DNA from: an uncultured Clostridia bacterium
Lineage (GTDB): Bacteria > Bacillota > Clostridia > Oscillospirales > Acutalibacteraceae
NCBI GenBank assembly: GCA_946186245.1
Contig: CAMHMN010000001.1
Location: forward strand, 62,001-126,000
Direction of reading: 5' to 3'
Length of the DNA stretch: 64,000 bases
Part shown: positions 33,901 to 44,072 of the stretch, one piece after another
How the letters are laid out: every line of letters begins with the position of its first letter
Position numbering within the stretch: the stretch's first letter is position 1
The notes under the pieces: model-generated
The model's database searches: none
The model's input: the letters and a program-made list of their open reading frames with translations, nothing else
Told to the model about the DNA's origin: nothing
Made by a program: the position numbers and the translations under genes

Positions 33901-36900
33901 ACTGTCACGCATGAGGATTTCCTGACCGACGAAGGGGAACCGGATTACGATATGATTCAGCTGGGCTCCCTGGGCAGCAGCAAGGATGAATACCGTTTCA
34001 CCAAGAGACTCTATGCCGTCTGGAAAAAACAGGCCAGACTGATCTTTGATTTCAACGGCGGGTATTACAACAACGTCGAAGCCACCGACCCCAAGGTGTT
34101 CAAGGGTACACCCGATCTGAACCAGAATACGCTTGATTTGGGCGTAAAACGCAACCATTATTTCCTGGACGGCTGGAACACACAGGCAGAAGGCCAGGGA
34201 ACCCACTACGATAAGGGATATTCGTTCAAACTGCAAAACCAGGAGGATATCAGACTCTATGCCGAATGGCGTCATCAGAACAGTTACCGTGTCGAGTTTG
34301 ATTCCAACAGCCCCTCTCCCGGCGCAGTCGTTTCCGAAAGAGGAGAAGTAAAAATCAGCGTCTACGAAAACGGCAGCAATGATCCATTCGACAATGACGA
34401 CCGTTTGTGGGCGATCTACTATTCCAAACTCACCTGCAAGGAAGCGGTTTACGGGCAGAGCGCGAATTACTATTCCTACCTGCAAAAGGGCTGGACCTAT
34501 GAGCCGCATGATCCCGATTCCCTGACAGAGGAACAACTGGAGACCCTTCTGGTCAAGGAAGATACCCATCACAACGTATTGGTTCCCCAGGGAAAATTCG
34601 ACCATGCGGAGATCGTTACCATTGACGGTACGGACTATGCCAACGTGAAGCTGTATGCCTACTGGCAGAAGCGAGGCACCTTGTATATTGATGCCAACGA
34701 GGGCAGGCTGTCAGGCAGCAGTGAAGGAAGATATGTCGTCATAGGCAATATCTACGATCTGGATCTGACGGCGTTCCCGGGCGATACGCCCCGGCGCGAG
34801 GGCTTCTTCTGGCTCGGCTGGAACACCAGGAAGGACGGCTCCGGCAAGTGGTACCTTTCCAACAAGAAGGCGGACGACGAGGCCAATATGTCACGCATCC
34901 GGGCGGCGTTCGGCGAGAATCCCGACGTCTGCCGGTACCAGGACGAAGGCGTCCGGTTCCGAGGCGTGAACAACTACGAGGGCACGGACGACGGCACGAA
35001 GAATATTCTCTATGCCCAGTGGTCGCCTGTCCAGAATTTCCGCATTATTTTCGATCTGAACACCGATGAAATGCCTACTCCGTCCAAGCTCTTACCCAAG
35101 AACGGCTTTGCCGATCGCTTGGCGAATGAAGAGAACAGCTATCCCTTCAAGACACAGAGCGGAGACAGTTCCGGTGAAAAGTACTGGAAGTTCAGCACCT
35201 TGACGCCGTATTTCTACGAAAATAATATCCCCGGTTATTCCGATGTGATGACCTACCAGTTCAAGGGCTGGAGCGTGGAGAAGTACACGCCGGCGCAGGC
35301 GGACGAGGCCGTGATGAGCAGATTTACCGTAAATGACGGCCAAGAGAACGCCACAGAAAACGATCCGAACATAGAAAACATCGAGATCACCAACCTGATT
35401 CCCGAATCCTTCTTCTTCGGCGACCAGGCGACCATCACGACGGTCAACGGGAAGGAATACCTCACTGTTACCCTTCACGCCGTCTGGAAGACCCGCGCCG
35501 TGGTTCGGTTCGACGCCAACGGCGGCTACCGCGGCAGGAATGACGCGCCCATCACCGAGGATTACCGCCTGCCGGGAACGATATTCGTGGAGGACTTCAC
35601 CAAATTCCCCGGTTCGCCCGGCTACCGCCGTCCCTATCACAAATTCATCGGCTACTGCACCAGAACCGACGGCAGCGGCACATGGTATCTCACCAGAGAT
35701 CAGTCAACCGAGAGCAGCCTGGCAAAGCTCAGAGCGACTTACGGCGACGATCTGAATATCATCCGGTATATGGACGGCGACGGCGTGCTCTTTATGGGCA
35801 GGGATAACGGTAAAGAACCCAACACCCTCTACGCCATGTGGCGTAAGATCAACAATTACAGAATCACCTTCGACATCAATCTTCCCGCGGTAGAGGAAGG
35901 CGAGCCGGAAGTGACAAGCAGCTATCATCCGCAGCCCCAGTTGCAAAGCGGAAGGGACGACAGCGACACGCCCTTCATCCATGAAGATGAAAACGGCGGC
36001 AAATACTGGTCGTTCAGCACCAGCACGCCCTACGCCCGTCAGAACAAATACGGCAAGACCAATCTCCAAACCTATCAGTTCAAGGGGTGGTCGCTCTACA
36101 AGCACACGGCGGACGAAGCCCTGACGGCGGAAATCGGCTACGACGTGCCGGACACCTCTCAGGATGTGGACGAAAACGAAGCGGGCGAAACCGTACCGGA
36201 GAATAATTCCATCCAGATCACCAATAAGGTTTACAAGACGCTCTTCAACGGCGACGACGAGGATGTCCCGGTGGAGGTATGGGAAGACGAGAACGGCAAG
36301 GAATATCTCTCCGTGGAAGTTCACGCCGTCTGGAAGGAACGCGCCGTGCTGCAGCTGATTGCCAACAAGAACCAAAAGGGTCAATCCGGCAACGACGGCG
36401 AAAGCCAGTACATCTTCACGGGCAGCATCTATAAGGAAAACATCACCCGCATGCCCGGTCATTCCTTCACATGGCGGGGACACACCTTCATCGGCTACAA
36501 TACCAAGCGGGACGGTTCCGGTACCTATTACATGACCGAGTACTGGAAGAACAAAGCCAATGAGAACCATTATCTCCCTGACGGCTGGGAAGACAACGCG
36601 GTGATCGGTACGGCAGCCGAATTTGAGGGCAAGGATAACGGCAAGACTCCCAATGTCCTTTACGGCCAGTGGGTGCGCAATTACGCACTGAAATATCACA
36701 TCAATTACATTGACAGACCCAATGACGCGTGGTTCAGCGAAACCGGCAATGACTACCGTTGCAGCGTCAATTACGAAATGATGGAATGGACGGAGGACGG
36801 CACTTCCTCCTCGGTCTATCCCTACCACAATCTGCGCGATATGCTTCCATCCGTCAAGCGTCAGGAGGCCAACAACAAGAATTACTACTTCCTCGGCTGG

Positions 36901-39900
36901 TCGTGGGAGAAGATCGAAGGCCCGGTGGATTCCTACGACACGTCCAAGATCGTGGACAGAGCGGAATTCAACGACCTCTACGAAGAAGACGAAGCGAAAT
37001 GGCACTTCAAAGCGCCGGAAGGCGGGGACAACAAGTACCGGGGCGACATCTATGCCGTCTGGTCGGCGGAGCCTTACAGGGTGATCTTTGACAGGAATAC
37101 CCGTCAGAGCGACAGCGACATTTCCAAGCCGAAGGAAAGCCATATTCTGACCTTCCCGACCGACCGCGAGCTGAGCTATCACGACATCGTCGGCGGCTAC
37201 ACCTTCAATGAAGACATTCCCACCGCAAAGGGCTACACCTTTGCATCCGACGGAAGGTGGAACACAAGCTATATCCGCAGGGGCGATTCGGGCGAATCCA
37301 CCGGCAAGGTCCAGAACGGCGGCAAATTCAGCCTCTCCACCTTCCGCAACGCAAAGGACAGCACCATCAGGGCGATCGCCAACTGGGTGCCGAATGAGAG
37401 AAAGGTTCATTACGGCTGGGAGAAGTATGCGACTTCCAATGTCCCCACGGGCATAGAAAAAGACAAGGTGGTGGAGACGTACCATTACGAATCGCCTGTC
37501 GGCATTGCCGACGGAGTGACGCCTCCCGAGTATTCCCAGGCGCACGTCAGCTTTGCGTGCTGGAAGCTGGTCAGCAGTGACTGGACCGAGCTTCCGGACG
37601 GCGACGCGGTGTATGCCGCGGACGGAACGACCGATATCCGGCAAATGTCGGCGGGCGAGAGTTTCACGATGCCGGATGAAGATCTTTACTTCCTGGCGGT
37701 ATACCAGACAGATACCGTCACGGTGACCTACGATCCGGGCGAAGGAACGGGCAATGTCTTTACGGAAAGCCCTGTATACAATTCCGCCCACACGGTCAGG
37801 TCGTTTGAAGATGAAGCGCTGCAATTCTCCGCCCCCGAAGACAAGACTTTCAGCGGATGGAAGCTGACTGTCGGAGGCAGCGAAAGCACGAAATACACCA
37901 CTACGCCGGGCGAAACCATTCAGCAGCTCACCGAAAGCATCGTTTACACGGCGCAGTATACCGACAATCTTTACACCCTGCGATATGAACTCGCATCCGG
38001 CTCCGCAGATCCCAACGCCGATCTTGCTTCACTGCTCGGTGAAGGAAACAAGGCTTATATCCTCCCGCCTGACAGCGAAAGGGCTGCGGTTGACACAGCA
38101 GTGACGGTGGCGGCTCCTCTCGAAGTGGAGGGTTACCAATTCACCGGCTGGACGCTGAACGGCACAACCTACGCTGCGGGCGAAACCGTCAGGATGCCAA
38201 GCGGCGGAGCGACGCTGACGGGCGTCTTTGAACCGGTCACCTACACCCTGCATTATCTCACCAACCGCAAGGCGGCTGACAGCGATGAGGTGGACGATAC
38301 CGAAGTCGTACCTGCCGTCACTTTCCAGCGCAGGGATTTGAAGAAGGACGGTAACGGAGAGTATTTCGAATTCCGTACAGACGACCACACACCGGAGGTG
38401 CCTTCGGGCTACACCTTCACAGGATGGAGCACCACACGCGGCGGCGAAGACAACACCGCGCCGAAGCTGTACGTCGTTTGCACGGCCAATCCCTCATCCG
38501 TTTCTCCGTATCATGTCTACGGACAGTGGAGAAACTGGAATTATCTGGTCAATTACGAGACGGCACACGGCACAGCGCCCGACCCGCAGACCTTCACGCT
38601 TGAAGAAGTCATGACGGGAGAAGCACGCATCCGTCCGGCCGTTCCCACGGAAAGCGGCTATGACTTCCTGAGCTGGGTCATCACAAACAGCATTTCCAAG
38701 ACATTCGACAAGAACGACCTGAGCGACAACGAGAAAAATGTCATTCCGCGCGCTCTCTTTGTGGAGAATGCTTCGGGAGAAAGCGGCGTCGCCACCGCTA
38801 TCGCCAACTGGAACAAGCTCTATCGCCTGGAATTCGACCTCGACGGCGGCAATTATGACGGCGGTGCGAAGAATTCCATAGAGGCGAAGGAATTCGCATT
38901 GGCGGACGGCATTGACACCGCCCGAATGAACGAAATCGGCGTGGCACTTCCCGCCGACCTTGCAAAGGATGACGGCAGCACCTTCAATAAGTGGCAGCTG
39001 GAGATCAGGGACGGCAGCGGAAGCGTGACCAAGACCCTGACCTTCGACGCCAATGCCCTTCCGCTGAATGAATTCGTCCTTCTGAGCGAACGTTTCACCG
39101 CGACGCTAAGGGCGCTCTGGAACGCGCCGGATGCCCACGAAGTCACCTATCGCCTGACAAGTGACAGCGCGTTGAAGGATGCACCCATTTCCATGCCTTC
39201 CGAAGAGCCGCATGCAAAGAACCAAACATTCAATGTGGCAGCACCTCTCAAAGAGACAGGCTACACCTTCTCCGGCTGGTATCAGGTGGAGGACGAAAGC
39301 GAAATTACCGAGTCCACCGAACAGATCAATGACAAGCGAGAATTCACCATGCCCGATTCAGACGTGACCTTCTGGGGAAGATTCACGGTCAACAGCTATG
39401 ACGTTGAATATTACGACAGCGATGCCGCCACCCGGCTGACATCCTTCCGGAAGCCTTACGGTACTGAAATTACCGTCGGACAGGATGAAGTCGGCGCGGA
39501 AATCACTCCCGCGAAGGACGGATACCGGTTCATCCGGTGGGAAAGAATGAGCGGAAGCAAGACCATCGGGTCTGACGGCGGTGAAATTCCTTCTTCCGTG
39601 GAAGACGGAGCAGCAGAGACCTTCCGCATGCCGGCAGGCACGGTGAAATACCGCGCGGTTTACGAGAAGCTCTTCACGCTGGTCTACGACGCCAACGGCG
39701 GCAGCGAACCGCTTCCCGCATCGGTTGATTATGCGGTGGAGGAATCTGCCAGCAGCACGCAGCCCTTGGATTACACCGAAGCCACAAAGCCTACCCGCGA
39801 GAATTACAGATTCCTAGGCTGGAATGCCGCTCCGGACGGAACGTCCCGTCAGGAGAGCGTGACGGTGGCCTACGATGACGAATATGCGCTTGATAATGTA

Positions 39901-41400
39901 ACCAACCGCTTCACCGTTCCGGTCTACGCGGTGTGGGAAGAGTCTTACACCGTGACCTACAGTGTTGAAAACGCACCCGGCGACTATGACGTTCCGGATT
40001 CATTCCGCATGTTTGCCGGAGATGAATTCCATGTTGAATCGGTGCCGGAAATGACCGGATACGATTTCGACGGCTGGCATTATGACGACAACGGCACCGA
40101 AAGGACTTACGCACACGGCGAATCCTTCACCATGCCTGGGAAGAACGTCACCTTTACAGGCAGCTTCACACCGTGGACCTACACGCTGTATTTCAAGGAC
40201 AGCCTGAGTAACGCCGATTATGGCAGCCAGACGGTGACATATGACGTGTTCTCGGCCAACGGAAGCGGCATAATAATTGAGCGGAACGACCCGGAAAAAG
40301 AAAATTATTCCTTCATAGGCTGGGCCAAGAGCAAGACGGCCGAAGATGCCGAATACCGGATGGGCGATACGGTCACCGGCTTTGACGAAAACCGCACCGC
40401 CACGGTCTACGCGTTGTGGAAGCAGAATCTTCACGTCACATACGAGCTCAGGCTGCTGGGCGGCAACAACGATCCGGATCCATCCGCCTATGAGATACCG
40501 ACCGACGGTATGACGTACCATCCGGGAGAGAACGTGACCGTCAAGGATAAGCTGTCGGTTGAAGGGTATGTCTTCCACGGCTGGCAGAAGGACGGCGAGG
40601 ATGTCACCGAATTTGAAATGCCTTCCTCCAATGTGGTGCTGGTCGGCTGGTTCACCAAGGAATCGGGCGGGGATGAGATTGTGCATATCACCTACCGCAG
40701 CGGCATTCCGAAGGACGCGGCCGATTACAATCCCGACATGAATGATCCGTATGATGTCTCCGTCACCAAGGGTCAGCCGCATAAGGTGATTGCACACGAC
40801 AGCGACCTTCTGAAATACACCCGCGACCCAGAAAAGTATGAATTTATCGGCTGGAAGCTGGTCAATGCACCATCCGGCGGCAGCAGTACCCATGCGGCGC
40901 CAAGAAGCGGCGGCACAGCGGACGGACTGCTCGCGGACGGCGAAACCATTGCGTCGGTGGATGCGTCGGTCACGCTCACCGCGCAGTGGAAGGAAATCAG
41001 CGGAGTACCCGAGCCGAAGACATACAAGCTGAAATACGACGGCAACGGTGCAACTTCGGGCAAGGTTCCGACTAACAATACGGCCTATAAGGGCGGCGAG
41101 ACGATTCTTGTTGCGGCGCCGGGAAATCTGGTGAGAACGGGATGCACCTTCAAGGAGTGGAACACCAAGAAGGACGGCAGCGGCAGAGGGTATCGAGGCG
41201 GCAAGGATTCCCTCACCATGCCCAAGAAAGATGTCACACTTTACGCCATCTGGGTCAATGAAGAAGGAAAGATTGTTCCTTCGCCGCGGACGGGCGAAAG
41301 CAGTGCCCCGATTGCCATGGCGTTCAGTGCGCTGATCCTTTCCGCCCTTGCGATCGCGTCACTGATGCGCAGAAGGCGCAGGGACGCAGCGGCAAGATAA
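30910..41400 (+). CDS. Giant repeat surface protein with InlB/Listeria-Bacteroides-type repeats
   Basis: This 3,496-residue protein starts with a signal peptide (basic KTGSMIRSGKR, hydrophobic core, AFA cleavage site). Almost all the rest is a chain of about 33 domains of 70-120 residues. Each opens with a strand such as YTVTYDANGG, has a central GYTFTGW-type motif and closes with VTLYAVW. These are the beta-grasp repeats called Listeria-Bacteroides repeats or InlB B-repeats. The C-terminus has SPRTGES, a hydrophobic helix and RRRRRD, which is the layout of a sortase sorting signal with SPRTG in place of LPXTG. It is probably a wall-anchored stalk or adhesin. No sortase gene lies in the window. 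Middle repeats (about 1,200-2,100) are longer and share KDGSGTWYL-type loops. ATG 30910 follows GGAGG (30897-30901) by 8 bases. Confidence 0.88.
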   Translation: MKTGSMIRSGKRTTVIMTAVLGAVITLFASGYLAMRAFAATDTYIIHYELNGGNAFSGTDVLIDGNGKYYSSKTTRNCVSAKPTTAERRAFYRWRATASDGTTKDFSSGAQIDAEFFSQKSTSEDGSVYEATLKAVWYKPYRLTSHYINKNGEQKIWYDDDKLYDPDDTESVVKVRSNLDNSKYDKEAYSFVGWTKDSADNGGKHISYAEYIAYNGLVENGEVPVTDFADSTWDETSRTFKIDLYAVFVENITVTYKDPINGKTASLQENPIKFTLLSKDNYIKNVGEESAARKGQMLYYFAGYNTSGGFSGDRINVSTSVTDVHENTTYYARWYYDAVPKFYLNRTPTDTTLYSFGRIRDIPVDDPTSYDMTGLVPDTTNPGYIFKGWSKTRNGAILTHMPADYLHPASDGSSYTADFYAIWETRSFLMEFDLNPLDKFGNAVPFEDISWNGPATADFSAPANYSETKTYAEIEADGGYTLPDPKALGYTFTGWKQMTYKQDGTSTAPINRDGGQKLPTSTFNASSNPPVRFTFTADYWTKKMEMLVVPNADDGSETIKQPSGWLSQTSADQEFVTFYLGTRPTREGYTFYGWSTSRSVNDMFCGNTADVKVPIELFTEKLEGRFRVTVYPLWKTNITITYDANGGEVGDDPSVTTAQQTANNVDPITLRNYYTAPRFTYGENKFVEWNTKADGSGESYESAQQNVYFTENVTLYAVWNRKYELSYKQNTEDATGSSTFKYSDTVWNRLLRHDVDSFTMQTWEPKRVGYTLKGWSLSDDNDVSKVFADNKIPFNQFSCRAEDEGRDDEKIYYATVYAVWEPNQYELTVDKNLPDAEQLAVANIPEGGRYNHDEVRDGLTFYAPTARAHRLTAVKLFDSETGEEVANSLSVSGTPGKYTITSNYFVHHPKLKLKFEWEKLYRIIYIGNLPSDVTSIANGKIPDDTVFKEKSDGTATGNISSIGNPNYTDDDASGRAYYFKGWSDTSDNNFTSGVRTGTVTHEDFLTDEGEPDYDMIQLGSLGSSKDEYRFTKRLYAVWKKQARLIFDFNGGYYNNVEATDPKVFKGTPDLNQNTLDLGVKRNHYFLDGWNTQAEGQGTHYDKGYSFKLQNQEDIRLYAEWRHQNSYRVEFDSNSPSPGAVVSERGEVKISVYENGSNDPFDNDDRLWAIYYSKLTCKEAVYGQSANYYSYLQKGWTYEPHDPDSLTEEQLETLLVKEDTHHNVLVPQGKFDHAEIVTIDGTDYANVKLYAYWQKRGTLYIDANEGRLSGSSEGRYVVIGNIYDLDLTAFPGDTPRREGFFWLGWNTRKDGSGKWYLSNKKADDEANMSRIRAAFGENPDVCRYQDEGVRFRGVNNYEGTDDGTKNILYAQWSPVQNFRIIFDLNTDEMPTPSKLLPKNGFADRLANEENSYPFKTQSGDSSGEKYWKFSTLTPYFYENNIPGYSDVMTYQFKGWSVEKYTPAQADEAVMSRFTVNDGQENATENDPNIENIEITNLIPESFFFGDQATITTVNGKEYLTVTLHAVWKTRAVVRFDANGGYRGRNDAPITEDYRLPGTIFVEDFTKFPGSPGYRRPYHKFIGYCTRTDGSGTWYLTRDQSTESSLAKLRATYGDDLNIIRYMDGDGVLFMGRDNGKEPNTLYAMWRKINNYRITFDINLPAVEEGEPEVTSSYHPQPQLQSGRDDSDTPFIHEDENGGKYWSFSTSTPYARQNKYGKTNLQTYQFKGWSLYKHTADEALTAEIGYDVPDTSQDVDENEAGETVPENNSIQITNKVYKTLFNGDDEDVPVEVWEDENGKEYLSVEVHAVWKERAVLQLIANKNQKGQSGNDGESQYIFTGSIYKENITRMPGHSFTWRGHTFIGYNTKRDGSGTYYMTEYWKNKANENHYLPDGWEDNAVIGTAAEFEGKDNGKTPNVLYGQWVRNYALKYHINYIDRPNDAWFSETGNDYRCSVNYEMMEWTEDGTSSSVYPYHNLRDMLPSVKRQEANNKNYYFLGWSWEKIEGPVDSYDTSKIVDRAEFNDLYEEDEAKWHFKAPEGGDNKYRGDIYAVWSAEPYRVIFDRNTRQSDSDISKPKESHILTFPTDRELSYHDIVGGYTFNEDIPTAKGYTFASDGRWNTSYIRRGDSGESTGKVQNGGKFSLSTFRNAKDSTIRAIANWVPNERKVHYGWEKYATSNVPTGIEKDKVVETYHYESPVGIADGVTPPEYSQAHVSFACWKLVSSDWTELPDGDAVYAADGTTDIRQMSAGESFTMPDEDLYFLAVYQTDTVTVTYDPGEGTGNVFTESPVYNSAHTVRSFEDEALQFSAPEDKTFSGWKLTVGGSESTKYTTTPGETIQQLTESIVYTAQYTDNLYTLRYELASGSADPNADLASLLGEGNKAYILPPDSERAAVDTAVTVAAPLEVEGYQFTGWTLNGTTYAAGETVRMPSGGATLTGVFEPVTYTLHYLTNRKAADSDEVDDTEVVPAVTFQRRDLKKDGNGEYFEFRTDDHTPEVPSGYTFTGWSTTRGGEDNTAPKLYVVCTANPSSVSPYHVYGQWRNWNYLVNYETAHGTAPDPQTFTLEEVMTGEARIRPAVPTESGYDFLSWVITNSISKTFDKNDLSDNEKNVIPRALFVENASGESGVATAIANWNKLYRLEFDLDGGNYDGGAKNSIEAKEFALADGIDTARMNEIGVALPADLAKDDGSTFNKWQLEIRDGSGSVTKTLTFDANALPLNEFVLLSERFTATLRALWNAPDAHEVTYRLTSDSALKDAPISMPSEEPHAKNQTFNVAAPLKETGYTFSGWYQVEDESEITESTEQINDKREFTMPDSDVTFWGRFTVNSYDVEYYDSDAATRLTSFRKPYGTEITVGQDEVGAEITPAKDGYRFIRWERMSGSKTIGSDGGEIPSSVEDGAAETFRMPAGTVKYRAVYEKLFTLVYDANGGSEPLPASVDYAVEESASSTQPLDYTEATKPTRENYRFLGWNAAPDGTSRQESVTVAYDDEYALDNVTNRFTVPVYAVWEESYTVTYSVENAPGDYDVPDSFRMFAGDEFHVESVPEMTGYDFDGWHYDDNGTERTYAHGESFTMPGKNVTFTGSFTPWTYTLYFKDSLSNADYGSQTVTYDVFSANGSGIIIERNDPEKENYSFIGWAKSKTAEDAEYRMGDTVTGFDENRTATVYALWKQNLHVTYELRLLGGNNDPDPSAYEIPTDGMTYHPGENVTVKDKLSVEGYVFHGWQKDGEDVTEFEMPSSNVVLVGWFTKESGGDEIVHITYRSGIPKDAADYNPDMNDPYDVSVTKGQPHKVIAHDSDLLKYTRDPEKYEFIGWKLVNAPSGGSSTHAAPRSGGTADGLLADGETIASVDASVTLTAQWKEISGVPEPKTYKLKYDGNGATSGKVPTNNTAYKGGETILVAAPGNLVRTGCTFKEWNTKKDGSGRGYRGGKDSLTMPKKDVTLYAIWVNEEGKIVPSPRTGESSAPIAMAFSALILSALAIASLMRRRRRDAAAR

Positions 41401-41432
41401 TTCATTATTCCCGCAAACATCCAAGAAATAAA

Positions 41433-41484
41433 ACAGCCCGTGCGATTCACCTTTATTCGTGAAATCGCACGGGCTGTATTTTTC
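41433..41484. terminator. Bidirectional terminator after the giant gene
   Basis: ACAGCCCGTGCGATT (41433-41447) pairs perfectly with AATCGCACGGGCTGT (41463-41477), followed by ATTTTTC. The left flank AAATAAA also gives a U-rich end for the minus strand. Confidence 0.85.
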
Positions 41485-41501
41485 AAATTGAAACTTACAT
41501 T

Positions 41502-42404
41502 TCAACAATCAATCTTATCAAGGAATCGGGAAACAATCTTTTCATATTCATCAGGCTGCACCAGAATAGACTCTGCGTGCCCAGCTCTTTCGATCAGGTG
41601 AAGCTCGCTGTATCCTTTTGTGCTTTTCGCCATGTTCTCGGAATTCTTTGGAAGGATAAATGTGTCGTCCGCTCCGTGAACGAAAAGAATCGGAATTTCG
41701 TTGTCTTGAAGGTGGTCGATAGGGCGCATTTGTTTGAGGGAATAATGATAGCGCAATTTTGCGCCGAAATCAGCGACATCCACCAGAAAAACCGGCGCGC
41801 AGAAGTTGCGGTAGCCTCCGCGCAGCACGTTGTCGATGTCGGAAAAACCGCAGTCGGACACAACGAAATCCACATCGGGATGATATTGCAGAGATGTTAC
41901 CGTCGAGGCAGCACCCAGCGATTCGCCGTGCAGTCCCAGCCGCCGGATGTCATGATACCGCGTCCGCGTGTCTTTGACCAGTTCGGCAATGTCCTTCCCC
42001 TCGCGGATGCCGTAGGTGGTGAAGGCAGCCTGATTCAGCCCGTGTCCGCGCAGGTCGTAAATGACGCAGCTGTAGCCGAGGGCAATGAACATTTTGGCAT
42101 ATTTCAGCGAACCTATGCGATTGTCGGTGTAGCCGTGGGAGATGATGACGTACTTTCCGGAATGATCGGGCCAGCGCAGCAGCCGCACGTGAAGCTCGTA
42201 GCCGTCAAAGCTCTTCACCGTGTAGTCAGTGTGTTCCAGGTCATTGTAGAAGGAAGTGTCGTACCGTTCCGACTGCCATTTCAGCGCCTCGTCAAGGGTC
42301 TGCCGGCTGCCGGTCATGACGAAGGAGGCTAGCCACAGGGCGAGAATCAGCCATAACACGGACAGAATCAGCAGAACGATGATAGCGATCATTGCGTATA
42401 ACAT
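41502..42404 (-). CDS. Membrane-anchored alpha/beta hydrolase
   Basis: This 300-residue protein has an N-terminal membrane helix (about 3-30) and an alpha/beta hydrolase domain: oxyanion region ISHGYTDNR, nucleophile elbow GLHGESLGA (Ser), FVHGADDTFI (acid) and GHAES (His). It is similar to YqkD/BAAT-like or S9-type esterases, with substrate unknown. GGTGG precedes the ATG by about 5 bases. Confidence 0.85.
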   Translation of the reverse strand: MLYAMIAIIVLLILSVLWLILALWLASFVMTGSRQTLDEALKWQSERYDTSFYNDLEHTDYTVKSFDGYELHVRLLRWPDHSGKYVIISHGYTDNRIGSLKYAKMFIALGYSCVIYDLRGHGLNQAAFTTYGIREGKDIAELVKDTRTRYHDIRRLGLHGESLGAASTVTSLQYHPDVDFVVSDCGFSDIDNVLRGGYRNFCAPVFLVDVADFGAKLRYHYSLKQMRPIDHLQDNEIPILFVHGADDTFILPKNSENMAKSTKGYSELHLIERAGHAESILVQPDEYEKIVSRFLDKIDC

Positions 42405-42522
42405 AAAACCACCGATTTCTTTGAGATAACTTGATTATAAAATATTATGTTGATTTTGTCAATTCCGTATTGATGAATATATACATAAATTCGGTTATTT
42501 TTAGAAAAATTACTATTAATTA

Positions 42523-42551
42523 TTGATTATCTGAGTCAGATGTGGTACAAT
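42523..42551 (+). promoter_or_regulatory. Promoter for glpK
   Basis: TTGATT (42523-42528), 17-base spacer, TACAAT (42546-42551). Confidence 0.65.
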
Positions 42552-42578
42552 AAAATAAAAAACGGAGGCATGATTACC

Positions 42579-44069
42579 ATGGACACGATCAATAAAAAAT
42601 ATCTTCTCGCTCTCGACGAAGGTACCACCAGCGCGAGAACCATTCTGTTCGACAAAGAGATGAACAAGGTCATCACCGCACAGCAGGAATTCAATCAGAT
42701 CTACCCGCATCCCGGCTGGGTGGAACACGACCCGATGGAGATCTATGCCACGCAGTACGCCTCGATGATTGAGTGTATTGCCAAGAGCGGCATTGATCCG
42801 CTGGAAATTGCCGGCATCGGCATCACCAACCAGCGCGAAACGACCATTGTCTGGGAGAAGGCGACGGGCAAGCCGATTTACAACGCAATTGTATGGCAGT
42901 GCAGACGAACCTCTGCGATCTGCGACGAAATTGAAAAGACGGGCGTTTCAGATTACATCCGCAATGCCACCGGGCTGAAACTCGACGCCTATTTCAGCGC
43001 GACCAAGATCAAGTGGATTCTCGACAATGTGGAAGGCGCCAGGGAAAAGGCGAATAGGGGAGAGCTGCTCTTCGGCACGGTGGACACGTGGCTGCTCTGG
43101 AAGCTGACGGAAGGCGCGGTTCATGTCACCGACCGCACCAACGCTTCCCGCACCATGCTCTACAATATCAATACACTCGAGTGGGACGAGGAGCTTTGCC
43201 GGATCTTCGACGTGCCGATGAATATGCTCCCCGAAGTCAGGAGCAGCAGCGAAGTCTACGGATATGTGCGGATGATGGGCGCGAAGGTTCCCATCAGCGG
43301 CATTGCCGGCGACCAGCAGGCGGCTCTCTTCGGTCAGGGATGCGTCCATGAGGGCGATCTGAAAATCACCTACGGCACGGGCTGCTTCCTCCTGGCGAAC
43401 ACCGGCGTGAAGCCCGTATTCAGCAAATGCGGTCTGGTCACCACCATTGCCGCGACGCCCAAAGGCAGACCTGTGGAATACGCTCTGGAAGGCAGCGTAT
43501 TCACCGGCGGCGCGGTCATTCAATGGCTGCGGGATGAGCTGCGCATCATTCACGATTCCTCCGACAGCGAATACTTCGCCCGCAAGGTAGCCGACAACGG
43601 CGGCGTCTACATCGTTCCTGCCTTCACGGGACTGGGCGCACCTTATTGGGATATGCACGCAAGAGGCGTGATTACAGGCATCACACGCGGCGCGAACCGC
43701 GACCATATCATCCGCGCGGCGCTGGAATCCATCGCTTTCCAGTCGGAGGACGTAATCCGGGCGATGTGCGAAGATATGGGGGAGAAGATCACTTCCCTCA
43801 AGGTGGACGGCGGCGCATCGGCCAATAATTTCCTCATGCAGTTCCAGTCGGATATCTCCGACGTTACCGTTGTCCGTCCTTCACAGAAGGAAGCGACGGC
43901 GGCAGGCGCGGCCTATCTCGCCGGAATGGCGGCAGGGCTGTTCGGCGATGATCTTTTTGCCGACGGCGCGAAGGTCAACGCGGTATTCGAACCTAAAATG
44001 ACTGAAAATGATCGTGAGAAGCTGCTAAGCGGCTGGCACGCGGCGGTTTCCACATGCAGAGGTGTATGA
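42579..44069 (+). CDS. glpK: Glycerol kinase
   Basis: This 496-residue FGGY kinase has [16 protein letters not shown] at the N-terminus (phosphate loop), [18 protein letters not shown], a [10 protein letters not shown] segment, [13 protein letters not shown] and [16 protein letters not shown] near the C-terminus. It phosphorylates glycerol to glycerol-3-phosphate, and the length is typical. I use ATG 42579, 10 bases after GGAGG (42564-42568). The ATG at 42570 is too close to that site. The next gene, a lipase-like hydrolase, begins 3 bases after the stop. Confidence 0.96.
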   Translation: MDTINKKYLLALDEGTTSARTILFDKEMNKVITAQQEFNQIYPHPGWVEHDPMEIYATQYASMIECIAKSGIDPLEIAGIGITNQRETTIVWEKATGKPIYNAIVWQCRRTSAICDEIEKTGVSDYIRNATGLKLDAYFSATKIKWILDNVEGAREKANRGELLFGTVDTWLLWKLTEGAVHVTDRTNASRTMLYNINTLEWDEELCRIFDVPMNMLPEVRSSSEVYGYVRMMGAKVPISGIAGDQQAALFGQGCVHEGDLKITYGTGCFLLANTGVKPVFSKCGLVTTIAATPKGRPVEYALEGSVFTGGAVIQWLRDELRIIHDSSDSEYFARKVADNGGVYIVPAFTGLGAPYWDMHARGVITGITRGANRDHIIRAALESIAFQSEDVIRAMCEDMGEKITSLKVDGGASANNFLMQFQSDISDVTVVRPSQKEATAAGAAYLAGMAAGLFGDDLFADGAKVNAVFEPKMTENDREKLLSGWHAAVSTCRGV

Positions 44070-44072
44070 AAG

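Noticed and set aside
35704..37824. 706-codon open frame on the minus strand inside the giant gene
   Set aside because: Antisense shadow. The plus-strand frame has continuous repeat motifs across this stretch.
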